From JAXDTI01 sp034090045 (GTDB lineage Bacteria > Actinomycetota > Actinomycetes > Actinomycetales > Actinomycetaceae): a DNA stretch of 64,000 nucleotides. The stretch is taken from contig JAXDTI010000002.1 of assembly GCA_034090045.1 (NCBI GenBank), forward strand, positions 190,395 to 254,394, in the 5' to 3' direction. The first letter of the stretch is position 1. Each line of letters starts with the position of its first letter. Below are positions 32,608 through 41,891 of this stretch, one piece after another. The notes under the pieces were generated by a model. That model had not been told where the DNA came from. It did no database searches and was given only the letters and a program-made list of their open reading frames with translations. The translations under genes and the position numbers were made by a program.

Positions 32608-35600
32608 ATGGACAAACTAGCCGACATTTCACTGAAAAACCGCTCTTTCACGGCACTACTCACCGTTGTGATTGCGGTGCTGGGCGCGTTTTCGATGGTG
32701 ACGATGAAGCAAGAACTAATCCCGAGTGTGGAGTTACCACAGGTCATGGTGATGACGGTGAGCCCGGGTGCCACATCGGAACAAATGAAAGAACGCGTCT
32801 CGGTTCCGATAGAACAGCAGGTCGCCACCATCCCGGAGGTGGTTTCCACCGAAACCCAGTCGATGGCAAATATCTCCACAGTCACGGTCGAACTCGAATA
32901 CGGGACTGACTTGGCCCGCGCCACCAGCAAAATAGATTTGGCTGTCAACCGCGCAAACACGAACTTCCCAGACGGTGCCGAGGCGCAAGTTATTTCCGGC
33001 GGCACCTCAAATATCCCGCTGGCTTATGTCGCCGTCACTTCGAAAGGTGATGCCATAGAGACTGCCGAGCGGATTCGTAACTCGGTAATCCCGAAACTGG
33101 AAAAAATCAAGGGGATTTCTTCGGTACAAGTTCTGGGTGCCCCGGAACAGATTGTGCGTATAGGAGTGGATACCGAGAAAATACAGAAACTCGGTATCGA
33201 GTCTTCCGCAATCCAGACCGCCCTTGAAGATAACGGTCTGGCCGTCCCGGTAGGCTCCTTGGTCAGCGGAAACAGCACGGCGAATGTAACAGTTGGGCAC
33301 AAACTGGCTTCCCTTGATGAGCTGCTCAACATTCCGGTACAGGGACCGAAAACCCAGGTTACGTTGCCTGATGGCTCCACCCAGGACGGCCCGGCTGAGG
33401 TTCATCCACTCTCGGAGATCGCGACTGTGGAGCTGACCGGTGCCGAGAGTTCTATGGTTGGGCGCCTGGACGGAAAGGATGCCCTGGCGCTAATGATTTT
33501 CCCGACCGCGAACGCTAACATTGTCGAAACTACCGCTAACCTGGATGAACAGCTGGCAGACTTGGAGAAAACTGTCGGTAACGAGACGCGGTTTTCTGCG
33601 TTATTCGAACAGGCTCCCTATATTACCGGCTCGGTGAAATCCCTGGCTAGCGAAGGCTTTATAGGTTTAGTTTTCGCGGTTATGGTAATTTTGCTGTTCC
33701 TCCTCTCGGTACGTTCCACCCTGGTCACAGCAATTTCGATACCGCTGTCGTTGCTGGTCGGATTCATCGGGATGATGGTTGCCGGATACACGGTGAATAT
33801 GTTGACGCTGGCAGCGCTGACCCTCACGATTGGGCGAGTCGTAGATGACTCGATCGTGGTGGTTGAGAACATAAAACGTCACAGCGAATACGGTAAAGGC
33901 AAGGGCGCAGCAATCATGGACGCGGTTCGGGAGGTTGCCGGCGCGGTCACCGCTTCGGCGCTGGTTTCCTTAATCGTTTTCCTACCGATCGGTTTGGTTA
34001 GTGGGATGGTCGGAGAGCTTTTCAGACCTTTTGCTTTCACCGTTATCATTGCTTTAGCGGCGTCCTTGCTGGTGTCGCTGACGATCGTACCGGTACTTGC
34101 CTACTGGTTTCTGAAGCCCTCGCGGGAGGCGCGCCTGGCTGCCGTGCAGGGCACCAGTACCGAACATCGTGCCGAGGTGGAGGCTCGCGAAGATCGGTAT
34201 TGGTTACGCCGAGCCTATCGTCCAGCGTTTGACATAACCCAACGACACCCGGCAGTTACCCTGGTGGCGGCGGTTTTGGTGCTGGGTTTGACGGTGGCGA
34301 TGTTCCCCTTGTTGAAAATCAACCTGCTCGGAACCAGCAATATGGGCATGGTGACGATACAGCAACAAACTCAGGTTGGTCTGTCAACTGAGGCAATGGT
34401 ACAGCGCTCTGAGCCGGTCGCTAAAGCATTAAAGGAAGTGGATGGCGCGAAATCAGTGGCAACGATTATTGGTGCCGCAACCCAGATGGGAGGGGAGGCA
34501 AACTCAATCAGTTACCTGGTTTCTATCGACCAGGAGAGCGATATTGAGCGGGTTCGCACCGACATTACCGCTGCCGCAAAGGATGCTGCTGATGGGGATC
34601 AAATAGAGTTAAGTGACCAGTCGATGCTGGGATCCGGCAGCGTCGACGTGGACATCACTGCGCCCGATCCCGATACCCTGCAAAAGGCCACTGAACTGGT
34701 TTATTCAGCTTTAAAGGGGGTGGATGGTGCCGGTCAGGTGAAATCTAATTTGAGCGCGGAGGCACCCGCTGTGCAGGTTACCGTGAATCGGGATGCGGCC
34801 GCGAAACTGGGTCTCACCGAGAATGCCGTGGTGCAGCTGATTTCAGCACAGATGGTGGAGCCAGAAATAGGCACTATCACTCTCGACAATATAGACACGA
34901 GTATTTTTGTTTCGATTGCAAACCCCGTGAAGACGGTAACTGAGCTGCGGGAAATGCAGGTTATGGGTCGTCCGATAACTGAGATTGCGAATATCGATGA
35001 GGTGCATTCCATTCCGACAATCGTCACCAAGAACGGGCAGCAGACCGCGACCGTCTCGGTGACACCGGCCACTAATGATAATGTTGGTTCGGTCTCAGAT
35101 GCGGTCGCTGAACGTGTAGATGCGTTGGATCTGCCTGACGGGACGGTCACCAACATGAGCGGTATCTCAGCGGATCTGGCCGATTCTTTCACGAAACTGG
35201 TGCTCGCGATTATGGCTGCAATCCTGCTTATATATGTGGTGTTGGTGTGGATCTTTAAGTCGCTGCGGCAACCGCTATTGTTGCTCATTTCGATACCTTT
35301 CGCCGCGATTGGGTCTTTCCTGGGGCTGCTGGTTACCGGCACGGCGCTGGATATTTCGGCGATGGTCGGGTTGCTGATGCTAACCGGAATTGTGGTCACG
35401 AACGCGGTGGTGCTCATCGACCTGATGAACCAGTACCGCGAACGTGGAGACAATCTGGTTGAAGCGATTAGGGACGGTGCGATGCGCAGGTTGCGACCAA
35501 TAATCATGACAGCGGTGGCGACGATTGCAGCGATGCTGCCGATGGCTTTCGGTTTGGGTTCTTCTTCGAGTTTCATTTCGCAGCCACTGGCGATCACGGT

Positions 35601-35733
35601 TATAGGCGGCTTGATTTCGTCTACGCTGCTTACGCTAGTTTTGTTGCCGGTGATTTACCGGCTTGTCGAGGGTTTGGTGGAGCGTAACAGCGAGCGTCGT
35701 GCCGCCCGGGAGGCCGCCGAATTGGCGAGTTGA
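32608..35733 (+). CDS. RND-family efflux permease (HAE1/AcrB-like)
   Basis: Inner-membrane transporter of 1041 residues. A first membrane helix at about 12-35, a large periplasmic-type loop (PGATSEQMKERVSVPIEQQ), a six-helix bundle including the proton-relay helix GRVVDDSIVVVENIKRH, a second large loop, and the C-terminal helix bundle (TGIVVTNAVVLIDLMNQYRERG). The start at 32608 has GCGAGGA 7 bases upstream; a longer frame would run through the tandem repeat. No membrane-fusion or outer-membrane partner is encoded nearby, as expected for a Gram-positive. Substrates may be drugs, lipids or metals; the neighbouring copper genes are only suggestive. Confidence 0.93.
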   Translation: MDKLADISLKNRSFTALLTVVIAVLGAFSMVTMKQELIPSVELPQVMVMTVSPGATSEQMKERVSVPIEQQVATIPEVVSTETQSMANISTVTVELEYGTDLARATSKIDLAVNRANTNFPDGAEAQVISGGTSNIPLAYVAVTSKGDAIETAERIRNSVIPKLEKIKGISSVQVLGAPEQIVRIGVDTEKIQKLGIESSAIQTALEDNGLAVPVGSLVSGNSTANVTVGHKLASLDELLNIPVQGPKTQVTLPDGSTQDGPAEVHPLSEIATVELTGAESSMVGRLDGKDALALMIFPTANANIVETTANLDEQLADLEKTVGNETRFSALFEQAPYITGSVKSLASEGFIGLVFAVMVILLFLLSVRSTLVTAISIPLSLLVGFIGMMVAGYTVNMLTLAALTLTIGRVVDDSIVVVENIKRHSEYGKGKGAAIMDAVREVAGAVTASALVSLIVFLPIGLVSGMVGELFRPFAFTVIIALAASLLVSLTIVPVLAYWFLKPSREARLAAVQGTSTEHRAEVEAREDRYWLRRAYRPAFDITQRHPAVTLVAAVLVLGLTVAMFPLLKINLLGTSNMGMVTIQQQTQVGLSTEAMVQRSEPVAKALKEVDGAKSVATIIGAATQMGGEANSISYLVSIDQESDIERVRTDITAAAKDAADGDQIELSDQSMLGSGSVDVDITAPDPDTLQKATELVYSALKGVDGAGQVKSNLSAEAPAVQVTVNRDAAAKLGLTENAVVQLISAQMVEPEIGTITLDNIDTSIFVSIANPVKTVTELREMQVMGRPITEIANIDEVHSIPTIVTKNGQQTATVSVTPATNDNVGSVSDAVAERVDALDLPDGTVTNMSGISADLADSFTKLVLAIMAAILLIYVVLVWIFKSLRQPLLLLISIPFAAIGSFLGLLVTGTALDISAMVGLLMLTGIVVTNAVVLIDLMNQYRERGDNLVEAIRDGAMRRLRPIIMTAVATIAAMLPMAFGLGSSSSFISQPLAITVIGGLISSTLLTLVLLPVIYRLVEGLVERNSERRAAREAAELAS

Positions 35734-35748
35734 TCACTCAACTCGTCT

Positions 35749-38187
35749 TTATGCGCGTTTCAGGCGCAGCGAATTTGTCACCACCAGCACCGATGATGCT
35801 CCCATAAAGGCGGCTGCAATCATCGGGTTTAGGGCACCTGCTACAGCGAGCGGAATCGCAATAATGTTGTATCCGAACGCCCAACCTAGGTTTTCTTTGA
35901 TTATGCGTAGTGTTTTCGCTGCCAGTTTTAGGGCACGCGGCACGCCAATTATGTCATCGCCGATGAGGGTAATGTCGGCGGCGGCGATTGCGACCTGGGT
36001 TCCGGCTCCGATTGCGACCCCTAGACCGCGAGTGTTTTCGTCTCCTGCGCCCGCTTGGGCGAGTGCCGCCGCGTCATTGATTCCGTCCCCTACCATCAGT
36101 ACCCGCTGACCCTGTTCTTGATATTCGCTGACGATGTTCCGTTTATCGGCGGGAAGTACGCGGGCATACCATTTTTTTATTCCGAGTGTTTCGGCTACGG
36201 CACGAACTGGTCCGGGCGCGTCACCGGAGACTATGACGGGTTCTATGCCGGTGTCTCGCAGCCACGCAACCACCTGGGCAGCGGCGGGTCGTATCTCGTC
36301 TGTGAGACGGATACTGCCGATTACTGTGGTGCCTGTGAATTGCAGGTCATCGCGTTGCCAGGTGAGCATCCCGGAGTTGATGCCGCGGGGCGAGATGTCG
36401 GTTTTGTGTCCGAGATACTTAGCACCGTAGCCGGCGTGTTCCACAGCGGTTACCAGTTCGGCGGTGGCGGTTTCGTCGAGTCCGGTTACGCGTGCCGATT
36501 CGGTTACCAGGTTTACTTCGGCGTTCGCGCCCGGCACTTTGTTGAGGGAACGTTCCACGCGGCGCACGCAAGCCGCACAACTCATGCCGGTGATGGAAAA
36601 CTCCAGGTAGTCGGGGTTTTCATTGGGTTTGTTTTGTTCTGTTATAGGCTTCGCTGGCGCACAGGCGAGAGTGAGAGTGACTGGTGCTGGTTCGGCACCG
36701 GCGGCGGTAATGTTCTCAGCTTTCGCCACAGTCACCACTGTTTCGCCGTCACTGTCGCCGTCGGTGGGTATCGCCTTGGTGTTCACACCGAGGTCACGCA
36801 GCCATTCGGTTCCGCCGGCCAGCACGTATCCGCCGTTGAACAGTTCCGCAATCACGCCGTGGCCGGGGGCGTTGGCTATAGTTTCGGCTTCGAGTTGGGC
36901 TGTTGGCTGACCCGAATCGGAGGCAGGAATCCGATATTCTCGGATTGCGCGGGCAATCGGGTGGGTGGAACGTGATTCGGCTAGTTGTGCCAGATTTAAT
37001 ACTGTTTCAACGGTAAAGGTCGGTGCTGAACCTATACCTTGTATTTTCATTTTTCCGCTGGTCAGGGTACCTGTCTTGTCGAAGAGTGCAACGTTTACTG
37101 CGCGAGAGGTTTCTAACACTTCTGGGCCGCGAATCAGGATTCCTTGCTGCCAGGCGCGACCGGTGCCGACCAGCAGCGCCATCGGGGTCGCCAAGCCGAG
37201 CGCACAGGGACAGGCAACCACCAGCACTGATACTGCCGCTGTGACGGCGTCGGGGAGATCGCGAGTGACCAGTAGCCAACCAATCAGGGTGAGCAGGGCG
37301 ATACTCAAAACTGTCGGGACGAACACTCCGGAGACCTGATCGGCGAGCCGCTGTATCGGTGCTTTACCCGCCTGGGCGTCCCAAACCAGCCGGCTGATTT
37401 GGGCAAATACTGTATCTTTTCCGGTTGCGGTGACACGGATACGCAGTTCGCTTTCGCCGTTCATGGTGCCGCCGGTGACCGCCGAACCCTCGGTGACGGC
37501 GACCGGCACGCTCTCACCGGTTAGCATGGATTCGTCAATCGTTGAGGCACCAGAAATAACTACGCCATCAGCGGGAATCTGTTTGCCAGCTGCAACCAGA
37601 CAGGTGTCTCCGATGTGCAGGTCGGTGACGGGAATCTGTTCGGTTGTGTTATCTTTTTCGGTTTCACGAATAGCCGTGTTCGGGGCGATTTGGGCGAGGG
37701 CGGTGAGGGTGTCATAGGCACGAAACTTTGCTCGCGCCTCTAAATACTGTCCCACCAGCAGGAACACTGTTATCATTGCGGTGGATTCGAAATACATATG
37801 ACCGTTGGCGCCACTGACCAGCACCCACAGTGACCAGAGCGTGGAAACGATAATGCCCAGCGATACCAAGGTGTCCATCGTGAATCCGAAATACCTGATT
37901 GCGCGGGCAGCACCCCTATGGAAAGGCCAAGCACACCAGGTGATTATCGGCGCAGCCAGCAGCAGCCCGACCAGCCGCCAACCGCTGAACTGGAGTGCCG
38001 GTATCATGCTGAGCAGCATTAGCGGCACGCCGAGCGCGACAGCAACGATCAGTCTGGCTTTTAATGCTAGGGCGCGCACCTCCCAAGAGTTAGTGGTTCC
38101 CTCCTGTTCGTCAACGTTTGAACTGGCTTTCTGAAACTCATTTTCAGAAGTCGCGGCGAATCCCGACAACATCGTATCCGGCCTCAT
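35749..38187 (-). CDS. copA: Copper-type P1B ATPase with internally inserted HMA domain
   Basis: Cu(+)-exporting ATPase of about 812 residues. Order: membrane helices, actuator motif TGES (about residue 224), metal-channel ACPCALGLATP (about 327), DKTGT phosphorylation site (about 371), HP motif (410) and GDGIND (701). No HMA domain is at the N-terminus; instead an intact one with GMSCAAC (about 535-541) lies inside the ATP-binding region, between the strand ETVVTVAKA and TTVIGSIRLTDEIRP. A small insertion (GDENTRG) follows GDGINDAAALAQ. copZ upstream overlaps its 5' end by 40-odd bases. The start is not certain (38187 or 38172). Stop is 15 bases from the convergent RND gene. Confidence 0.92.
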   Translation of the reverse strand: MRPDTMLSGFAATSENEFQKASSNVDEQEGTTNSWEVRALALKARLIVAVALGVPLMLLSMIPALQFSGWRLVGLLLAAPIITWCAWPFHRGAARAIRYFGFTMDTLVSLGIIVSTLWSLWVLVSGANGHMYFESTAMITVFLLVGQYLEARAKFRAYDTLTALAQIAPNTAIRETEKDNTTEQIPVTDLHIGDTCLVAAGKQIPADGVVISGASTIDESMLTGESVPVAVTEGSAVTGGTMNGESELRIRVTATGKDTVFAQISRLVWDAQAGKAPIQRLADQVSGVFVPTVLSIALLTLIGWLLVTRDLPDAVTAAVSVLVVACPCALGLATPMALLVGTGRAWQQGILIRGPEVLETSRAVNVALFDKTGTLTSGKMKIQGIGSAPTFTVETVLNLAQLAESRSTHPIARAIREYRIPASDSGQPTAQLEAETIANAPGHGVIAELFNGGYVLAGGTEWLRDLGVNTKAIPTDGDSDGETVVTVAKAENITAAGAEPAPVTLTLACAPAKPITEQNKPNENPDYLEFSITGMSCAACVRRVERSLNKVPGANAEVNLVTESARVTGLDETATAELVTAVEHAGYGAKYLGHKTDISPRGINSGMLTWQRDDLQFTGTTVIGSIRLTDEIRPAAAQVVAWLRDTGIEPVIVSGDAPGPVRAVAETLGIKKWYARVLPADKRNIVSEYQEQGQRVLMVGDGINDAAALAQAGAGDENTRGLGVAIGAGTQVAIAAADITLIGDDIIGVPRALKLAAKTLRIIKENLGWAFGYNIIAIPLAVAGALNPMIAAAFMGASSVLVVTNSLRLKRA

Positions 38188-38386
38188 CAATCGCTGCTTT
38201 TATGTCTTCATCTGCGATTTCGGTGTCTGTGACCACCTTTACCTCGGAGGCTTCCCCAGGTTTCAAGGTCACTGCCACATTCTTTACCGGCGACAGGTTT
38301 TGTAGTGCTTCGGTTACATGCTGGACGCAGTGTCCACAGCTCATGCCCTCAACATCAACATCAATCACGCGGTCGATTTCATCCAT
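38144..38386 (-). CDS. copZ: Copper chaperone CopZ-like HMA protein
   Basis: Small cytoplasmic metal carrier of 80 residues with one heavy-metal-associated domain: GMSCGHCVQHVTEALQNLSPV carries the CxxC copper site, and the remainder (VKVVTDTEIADEDIKAAIDEAGYDVV) fits the family to its end. GAGGAG lies just upstream of the ATG. Its 3' end overlaps the P-type ATPase reading frame, so the two are transcribed and probably translated together, delivering Cu(+) to the exporter. No CsoR or CueR gene is nearby. Confidence 0.94.
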   Translation of the reverse strand: MDEIDRVIDVDVEGMSCGHCVQHVTEALQNLSPVKNVAVTLKPGEASEVKVVTDTEIADEDIKAAIDEAGYDVVGIRRDF

Positions 38387-38567
38387 AGCTCCTCCTCGGT
38401 TCTTGCGGTGTCAGCATACCTACTGGCAGCTCAATTCTACGGTTGCGTGGGTGTCGGCGCACCACGAGTGAGCATCGGTTACGCCCGTGGGCTGTGGTGG
38501 CAGTCCGGCTGTGGTGGCGGGGCAGCTACGGTGGGCGGCTAGGGTGGCGGTTGCTGTGGGGCGTAGA

Positions 38568-38573
38568 TAAACT
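38568..38573 (+). promoter_or_regulatory. Leaderless -10 element of the 500-aa hydrolase gene
   Basis: TAAACT ends 6 bases before the GTG start at 38580. No ribosome binding site is present. Confidence 0.45.
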
Positions 38574-38579
38574 GGCTCT

Positions 38580-40082
38580 GTGTTTTCCGCCCGTGCTCGC
38601 CTCACCGCCATCGACTGGGATGCCTATGCGCGGCTACGGAGCTTTCGTGGGCTTCCTGGGCGTTTCGAATACCGGCGGACCCGCCACCGCAGACACCTGT
38701 GTGACCTGCGGATTTTACCGAATATTGCCTTTAAGAGTGCGCGTGTTGTGGCTCTCACTGGTTTGGCGAGCTTGGTTGGGAGAAAGCAGGTAGCACTGCC
38801 GAGTGTGCCGCTGCTGCCGTCTGACCCGCAGGAGGCACCTCCCATAAACTGTTTCGCGGCACGCTCTCAGGAGCTTGCTGGTGAGATTGTCGAGGATCTG
38901 CAGCGTGCCTATTTCACAGCGCCGTGGCTGGGCGACTTGACGATTACTACACTGGATCGAATCGGCGGTTTAGCCCGCATCATCGACGGCATTACAGCTG
39001 GTGCCGGGACTTTTTTCGGTGGTGACGGACGACGAAACCTGCCCGATGACAGCACTGATGCTTTTTGGTACATGGTCGAGATGTTCGGTTATGCCTCCGG
39101 TTATTTTCGGGCTGGACGGATCCATTTGCAACCGATTTTTGCTGATGGTCGCCTGGTTGATAACACTACGGCGATTCATCGTTTCTCGGCGCCCGCAGAT
39201 TTGAGTGAGGCGCTACTCGACATTGACGATATGTATTACAGCACCGGTCTCGGCGCACCGGTGAAAGTCGTGCGGGTCGGCGATGCCTCTGGTCTGCTCA
39301 GTAAGGGTGTACAGCGGGCTCGTGTGCAGCTGGGTCGCCTGGTGGGCGAGGGTTTGGATCGGTTGAGTGAGGGTATAGGCACCCTGGAGGGGTCTGCTCG
39401 GGCGGCGGAGTTTTCTGAACAGCTTGCACGGGAGGCGCCAGCGCCGCCTCGTTGGATTGTGTTGTTGCCGGGCACCGATCATTTCAATTTTTCGACTACG
39501 TCCAATCCGGCGGATCCGCAAACGAATCTGCGTGAGATTCGCGGTTCACGTTCTGCCATGGGTGCCGGCGTGAACCGGGTGATCGCGGAGGCGATGCGTG
39601 CCGCGGGTGTCACGGATTTGAGCGCTGAAAAGGTTCTGATGGTTGGGCATTCTCAGGGCGCGATGGTGGCAATGAATCTGGCTGCAGATCCCGAGGTGCC
39701 CTACAGGATCGAGGGTGTAGTTTCGGCGGGTGGCCCTATCGGGCGTTACCCGGTACCGGACGGTATTCCGGTGTTGGCGTTGCGTCATCGCCAGGACATG
39801 ATGCCGCTTTTCGGCGGAACTCTCGGGGAACGCGATCCACGTATCGCCGTTTTTGAGCGTTCACTCGCCGCCCCGGAATCCGCGATGCTGTATTACTCGC
39901 ATATGTCTAGTACCTATGCGGAAACTGCCAAGCTCGCAGCGGAATATGCGAGTTTTGCTTCAGCCAGCAAGGTTGCGGCGGCGCTGCGCGAAATCGAGTC
40001 TTTTTTCCCGCGTAAGGGTGGTTTGCTTTCAGAACCGACCCGGGTTTTTGTCTATCAGATTGTGCAGGAGGTGCGTCAGTGA
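38580..40082 (+). CDS. Alpha/beta-hydrolase-domain protein, paralogue of the protein at 60.5 kb
   Basis: Protein of 500 residues. The C-terminal half is a lipase-like alpha/beta-hydrolase: WIVLLPGTDHFNFS, nucleophile elbow VGHSQGAMVAMN with an intact GxSxG, GPIGRYPVPDGIPVLALRH, and a His-rich end (YYSHMSSTY). The N-terminal 260 residues are unrecognised and contain a glycine-rich segment (ITAGAGTFFGGDGRRN). The domain aligns with the protein at 60548-62134 (PGTxHFxF, NPxDxxTNLxEI, GGPxxxxVPV). There is no signal peptide. The GTG start has TAAACT 6 bases upstream. Its stop overlaps the next gene by ATGA, so the two are coupled. Secretion by a type VII-like route is possible but only an inference. 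Confidence 0.8.
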   Translation: MFSARARLTAIDWDAYARLRSFRGLPGRFEYRRTRHRRHLCDLRILPNIAFKSARVVALTGLASLVGRKQVALPSVPLLPSDPQEAPPINCFAARSQELAGEIVEDLQRAYFTAPWLGDLTITTLDRIGGLARIIDGITAGAGTFFGGDGRRNLPDDSTDAFWYMVEMFGYASGYFRAGRIHLQPIFADGRLVDNTTAIHRFSAPADLSEALLDIDDMYYSTGLGAPVKVVRVGDASGLLSKGVQRARVQLGRLVGEGLDRLSEGIGTLEGSARAAEFSEQLAREAPAPPRWIVLLPGTDHFNFSTTSNPADPQTNLREIRGSRSAMGAGVNRVIAEAMRAAGVTDLSAEKVLMVGHSQGAMVAMNLAADPEVPYRIEGVVSAGGPIGRYPVPDGIPVLALRHRQDMMPLFGGTLGERDPRIAVFERSLAAPESAMLYYSHMSSTYAETAKLAAEYASFASASKVAAALREIESFFPRKGGLLSEPTRVFVYQIVQEVRQ

Positions 40083-40558
40083 GTTTTATAGGTCGAGAGC
40101 ATCGTTTTGATGGTTCGAGTACTTCACCGCATTTTTCAGCGGCTTCTGCGGCTACGGCTCGACTGGTACGCCGGATCATGCGCTACTGGATTCCACGGGT
40201 GAATGGTCGCAACATTCCCGCTGCCGTTACGGAACGTTTGCGTTGTGAGCTGTCTAATATTCCCGATATCGGGGTGCGTTCGCTCACGGTTGAAGCAGCT
40301 AAACTCGGTCGTTCTGCCCGTGTGACAGTGATACTTGAAGTAGCGCCGGAGATTCTGGCTGATTCGACACCTGATGCTTTTTTGGGTGCTCCGGAACCGG
40401 TGCTACGGGTTTTCGAGTTGTCTTGGCGTCATCTGGGTGACTTTTTTCCAACGGTGTTGGTTTTTTTGGGCGATTCCGATACGGATTTTCAAGGGGTTTC
40501 GGCGGAGGCTTTCGAGGCTCGCCCGGGAGAGCTTTTTGACCGCTTCGGTCGCCCTTAG
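40079..40558 (+). CDS. Hypothetical protein coupled to the hydrolase (159 aa)
   Basis: Begins MSFIGREHRFDGSSTSPHFS and overlaps the hydrolase stop by 4 bases, so it is co-translated with it. It has one amphipathic basic region (ARLVRRIMRYWIPRVNGRN), a middle segment with DIGVRSLTVEAAKLGRSARVTVILEV that looks like beta strands, and an aromatic C-terminal part. No signal peptide, membrane helix or known family. It may be a partner or immunity protein of the hydrolase. Confidence 0.65.
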   Translation: MSFIGREHRFDGSSTSPHFSAASAATARLVRRIMRYWIPRVNGRNIPAAVTERLRCELSNIPDIGVRSLTVEAAKLGRSARVTVILEVAPEILADSTPDAFLGAPEPVLRVFELSWRHLGDFFPTVLVFLGDSDTDFQGVSAEAFEARPGELFDRFGRP

Positions 40559-40775
40559 CCTCTTCCCGTGAGACTTCCTCCGCCTCACCCTCCCCAACTC
40601 CGGAAAAACACCTCGTTTAAAAATGCCCGAGCAGCTTTCCGAAAGGCGAGGCTTTGAGCGATGCCGCACGGCTGCGCCCCGCTCAACCCGCTCGCCGTGG
40701 AAAACAAACGGCCCGCGCAGCCTGTGGTTGTACCGCTTAGCGCCGACTATAACCTGCTCGATGGGTACAGATAAG

Positions 40776-40810
40776 AATCGGGGTCGAACCTTCCAGGTTC
40801 GACCCCGATT
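40776..40810. terminator. Terminator hairpin between two convergent genes
   Basis: Perfect 16-bp stem (40776-40791 with 40795-40810) around a TCC loop, core CGGGGTCGAACCT, followed by TAGTTGGACTTTT on the plus strand. The gap 40559-40775 has no recognisable gene. Confidence 0.85.
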
Positions 40811-40814
40811 TAGT

Positions 40815-40836
40815 TGGACTTTTGAGGGAAAGTCCA
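40815..40836 (-). terminator. Second hairpin downstream of the 259-aa gene
   Basis: Stem TGGACTTT (40815-40822) with AAAGTCCA (40829-40836), loop 6 bases, 22 bases past the stop of the minus-strand gene. Confidence 0.5.
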
Positions 40837-40857
40837 GTATGTCCTGCTCCCTATAGA

Positions 40858-41637
40858 TTAGCCGAGGATGAAGGAGCGGACCAAGGATACGGCGCCTGCG
40901 ACGCCGAGCAGCCCGAGGATGACCACACCGGCGAGAGTACCTGCTCCGCCGAAACGGTCGATGAGGGAAACATTCGCGTTTGCGAAGTCGGCGGCCTGGA
41001 TTTCTTGACCTTCAACGACTCCCGCGGATGGAATTTCCTCGAGGCTTACTGTTTTAGCTCCCGCAGTGCTGTCGGTCCCTTTGACAGCGACGCTGGTCTG
41101 TGCGGCCTCTTCCTGAGTAGCGGAAGACTCAGCCGTAGCGGGGGCGGAAACAGTGGCGGCTGCCGTGTTGCTCTTGCCATCAGCAACAGTGGCGGCCTGG
41201 GTTTGGTTCTGGGTGGTTGAGGCCGGTGCGCTTACCGGGGCGGGAGCCTCGGACACTGCGGCGGGAGCCTGGCGGCTCACGGTCTCAACATCGGTGTTGG
41301 CGTGACCGAAGACGTGGCTGACGCCCATTCGCGCGGTGGTCGAAGCGACCGCGACGGTCTGACCATTGGTGCTGGCGTTGTAGACACCCTCTCCGGGAAC
41401 TTTGATTGCGACGATTCCGTTGTTTACGCCGTCGGCATCGTTGGCGGAGCCGTCCGCGACACCTGAAATGGAGAAGCCGTTACCAACAACCGTTACCGGG
41501 GCTTTGTCAGATTCAAATGCGACAACAACGTAGTTGTCGGTGGAGGCGGCGTTGGCGGCGATAACACCTGCAGGCACAAAGCAGAGTGTGCAAGCGGCGG
41601 CGACCACCGACTTAGCGATCTTAGCGATGCGGTTCAT
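40858..41637 (-). CDS. Exported protein with C-terminal membrane anchor, Ala/Thr/Ser-rich
   Basis: Protein of 259 residues. Signal peptide about 1-31 (KIAKSVVAAACTLCFVPAGVIAANAA), a folded part (about 32-115) with FESDKAPVTVVGNGFSISG, then a low-complexity Ala/Thr/Ser/Gln/Pro stalk (about 120-205) and a C-terminal membrane helix (about 228-252) with a short tail SFILG. No LPXTG is present. GAGGAGACGAG precedes the ATG. The promoter region contains the dyad TTACCGCCCGGTAA. Function unknown; probably displayed on the cell surface. Confidence 0.72.
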   Translation of the reverse strand: MNRIAKIAKSVVAAACTLCFVPAGVIAANAASTDNYVVVAFESDKAPVTVVGNGFSISGVADGSANDADGVNNGIVAIKVPGEGVYNASTNGQTVAVASTTARMGVSHVFGHANTDVETVSRQAPAAVSEAPAPVSAPASTTQNQTQAATVADGKSNTAAATVSAPATAESSATQEEAAQTSVAVKGTDSTAGAKTVSLEEIPSAGVVEGQEIQAADFANANVSLIDRFGGAGTLAGVVILGLLGVAGAVSLVRSFILG

Positions 41638-41700
41638 CTCGTCTCCTCGAAATCTTAAAAGCTTTTCGGATTGCTTTTTTCTTTCCGTATGTAACTATTA

Positions 41701-41714
41701 TTACCGCCCGGTAA
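41701..41714. promoter_or_regulatory. Dyad TTACCG-CC-CGGTAA upstream of the 259-aa gene
   Basis: Perfect 6-bp inverted repeat with 2-base spacer, 64 bases upstream of the ATG. Related half-sites are seen at about 41870-41890 (TTACC...GGTAGGTAA), next to the end of purB. Candidate operator; no regulator identified. Confidence 0.4.
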
Positions 41715-41891
41715 AGATAGGTCAACCTGAAAACGCTCTAATTGCTGTGATATAGGTCACATTCTGCGCATCGGTAAGACTTTAAGAATTTAAGATTTCA
41801 CAAAGTACTCGGATATTACCAGCAGAAACATCAAATAAATGAACCATTATAAAGTTGTAGGCTTTAATACTTACCAGACGGTAGGTAATTG

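Noticed and set aside
38443..38579. Possible ORFs upstream of the 500-aa hydrolase
   Set aside because: Gly/Arg/Trp-rich frame shadows with no ribosome binding site; the leaderless GTG at 38580 explains the gene start better.
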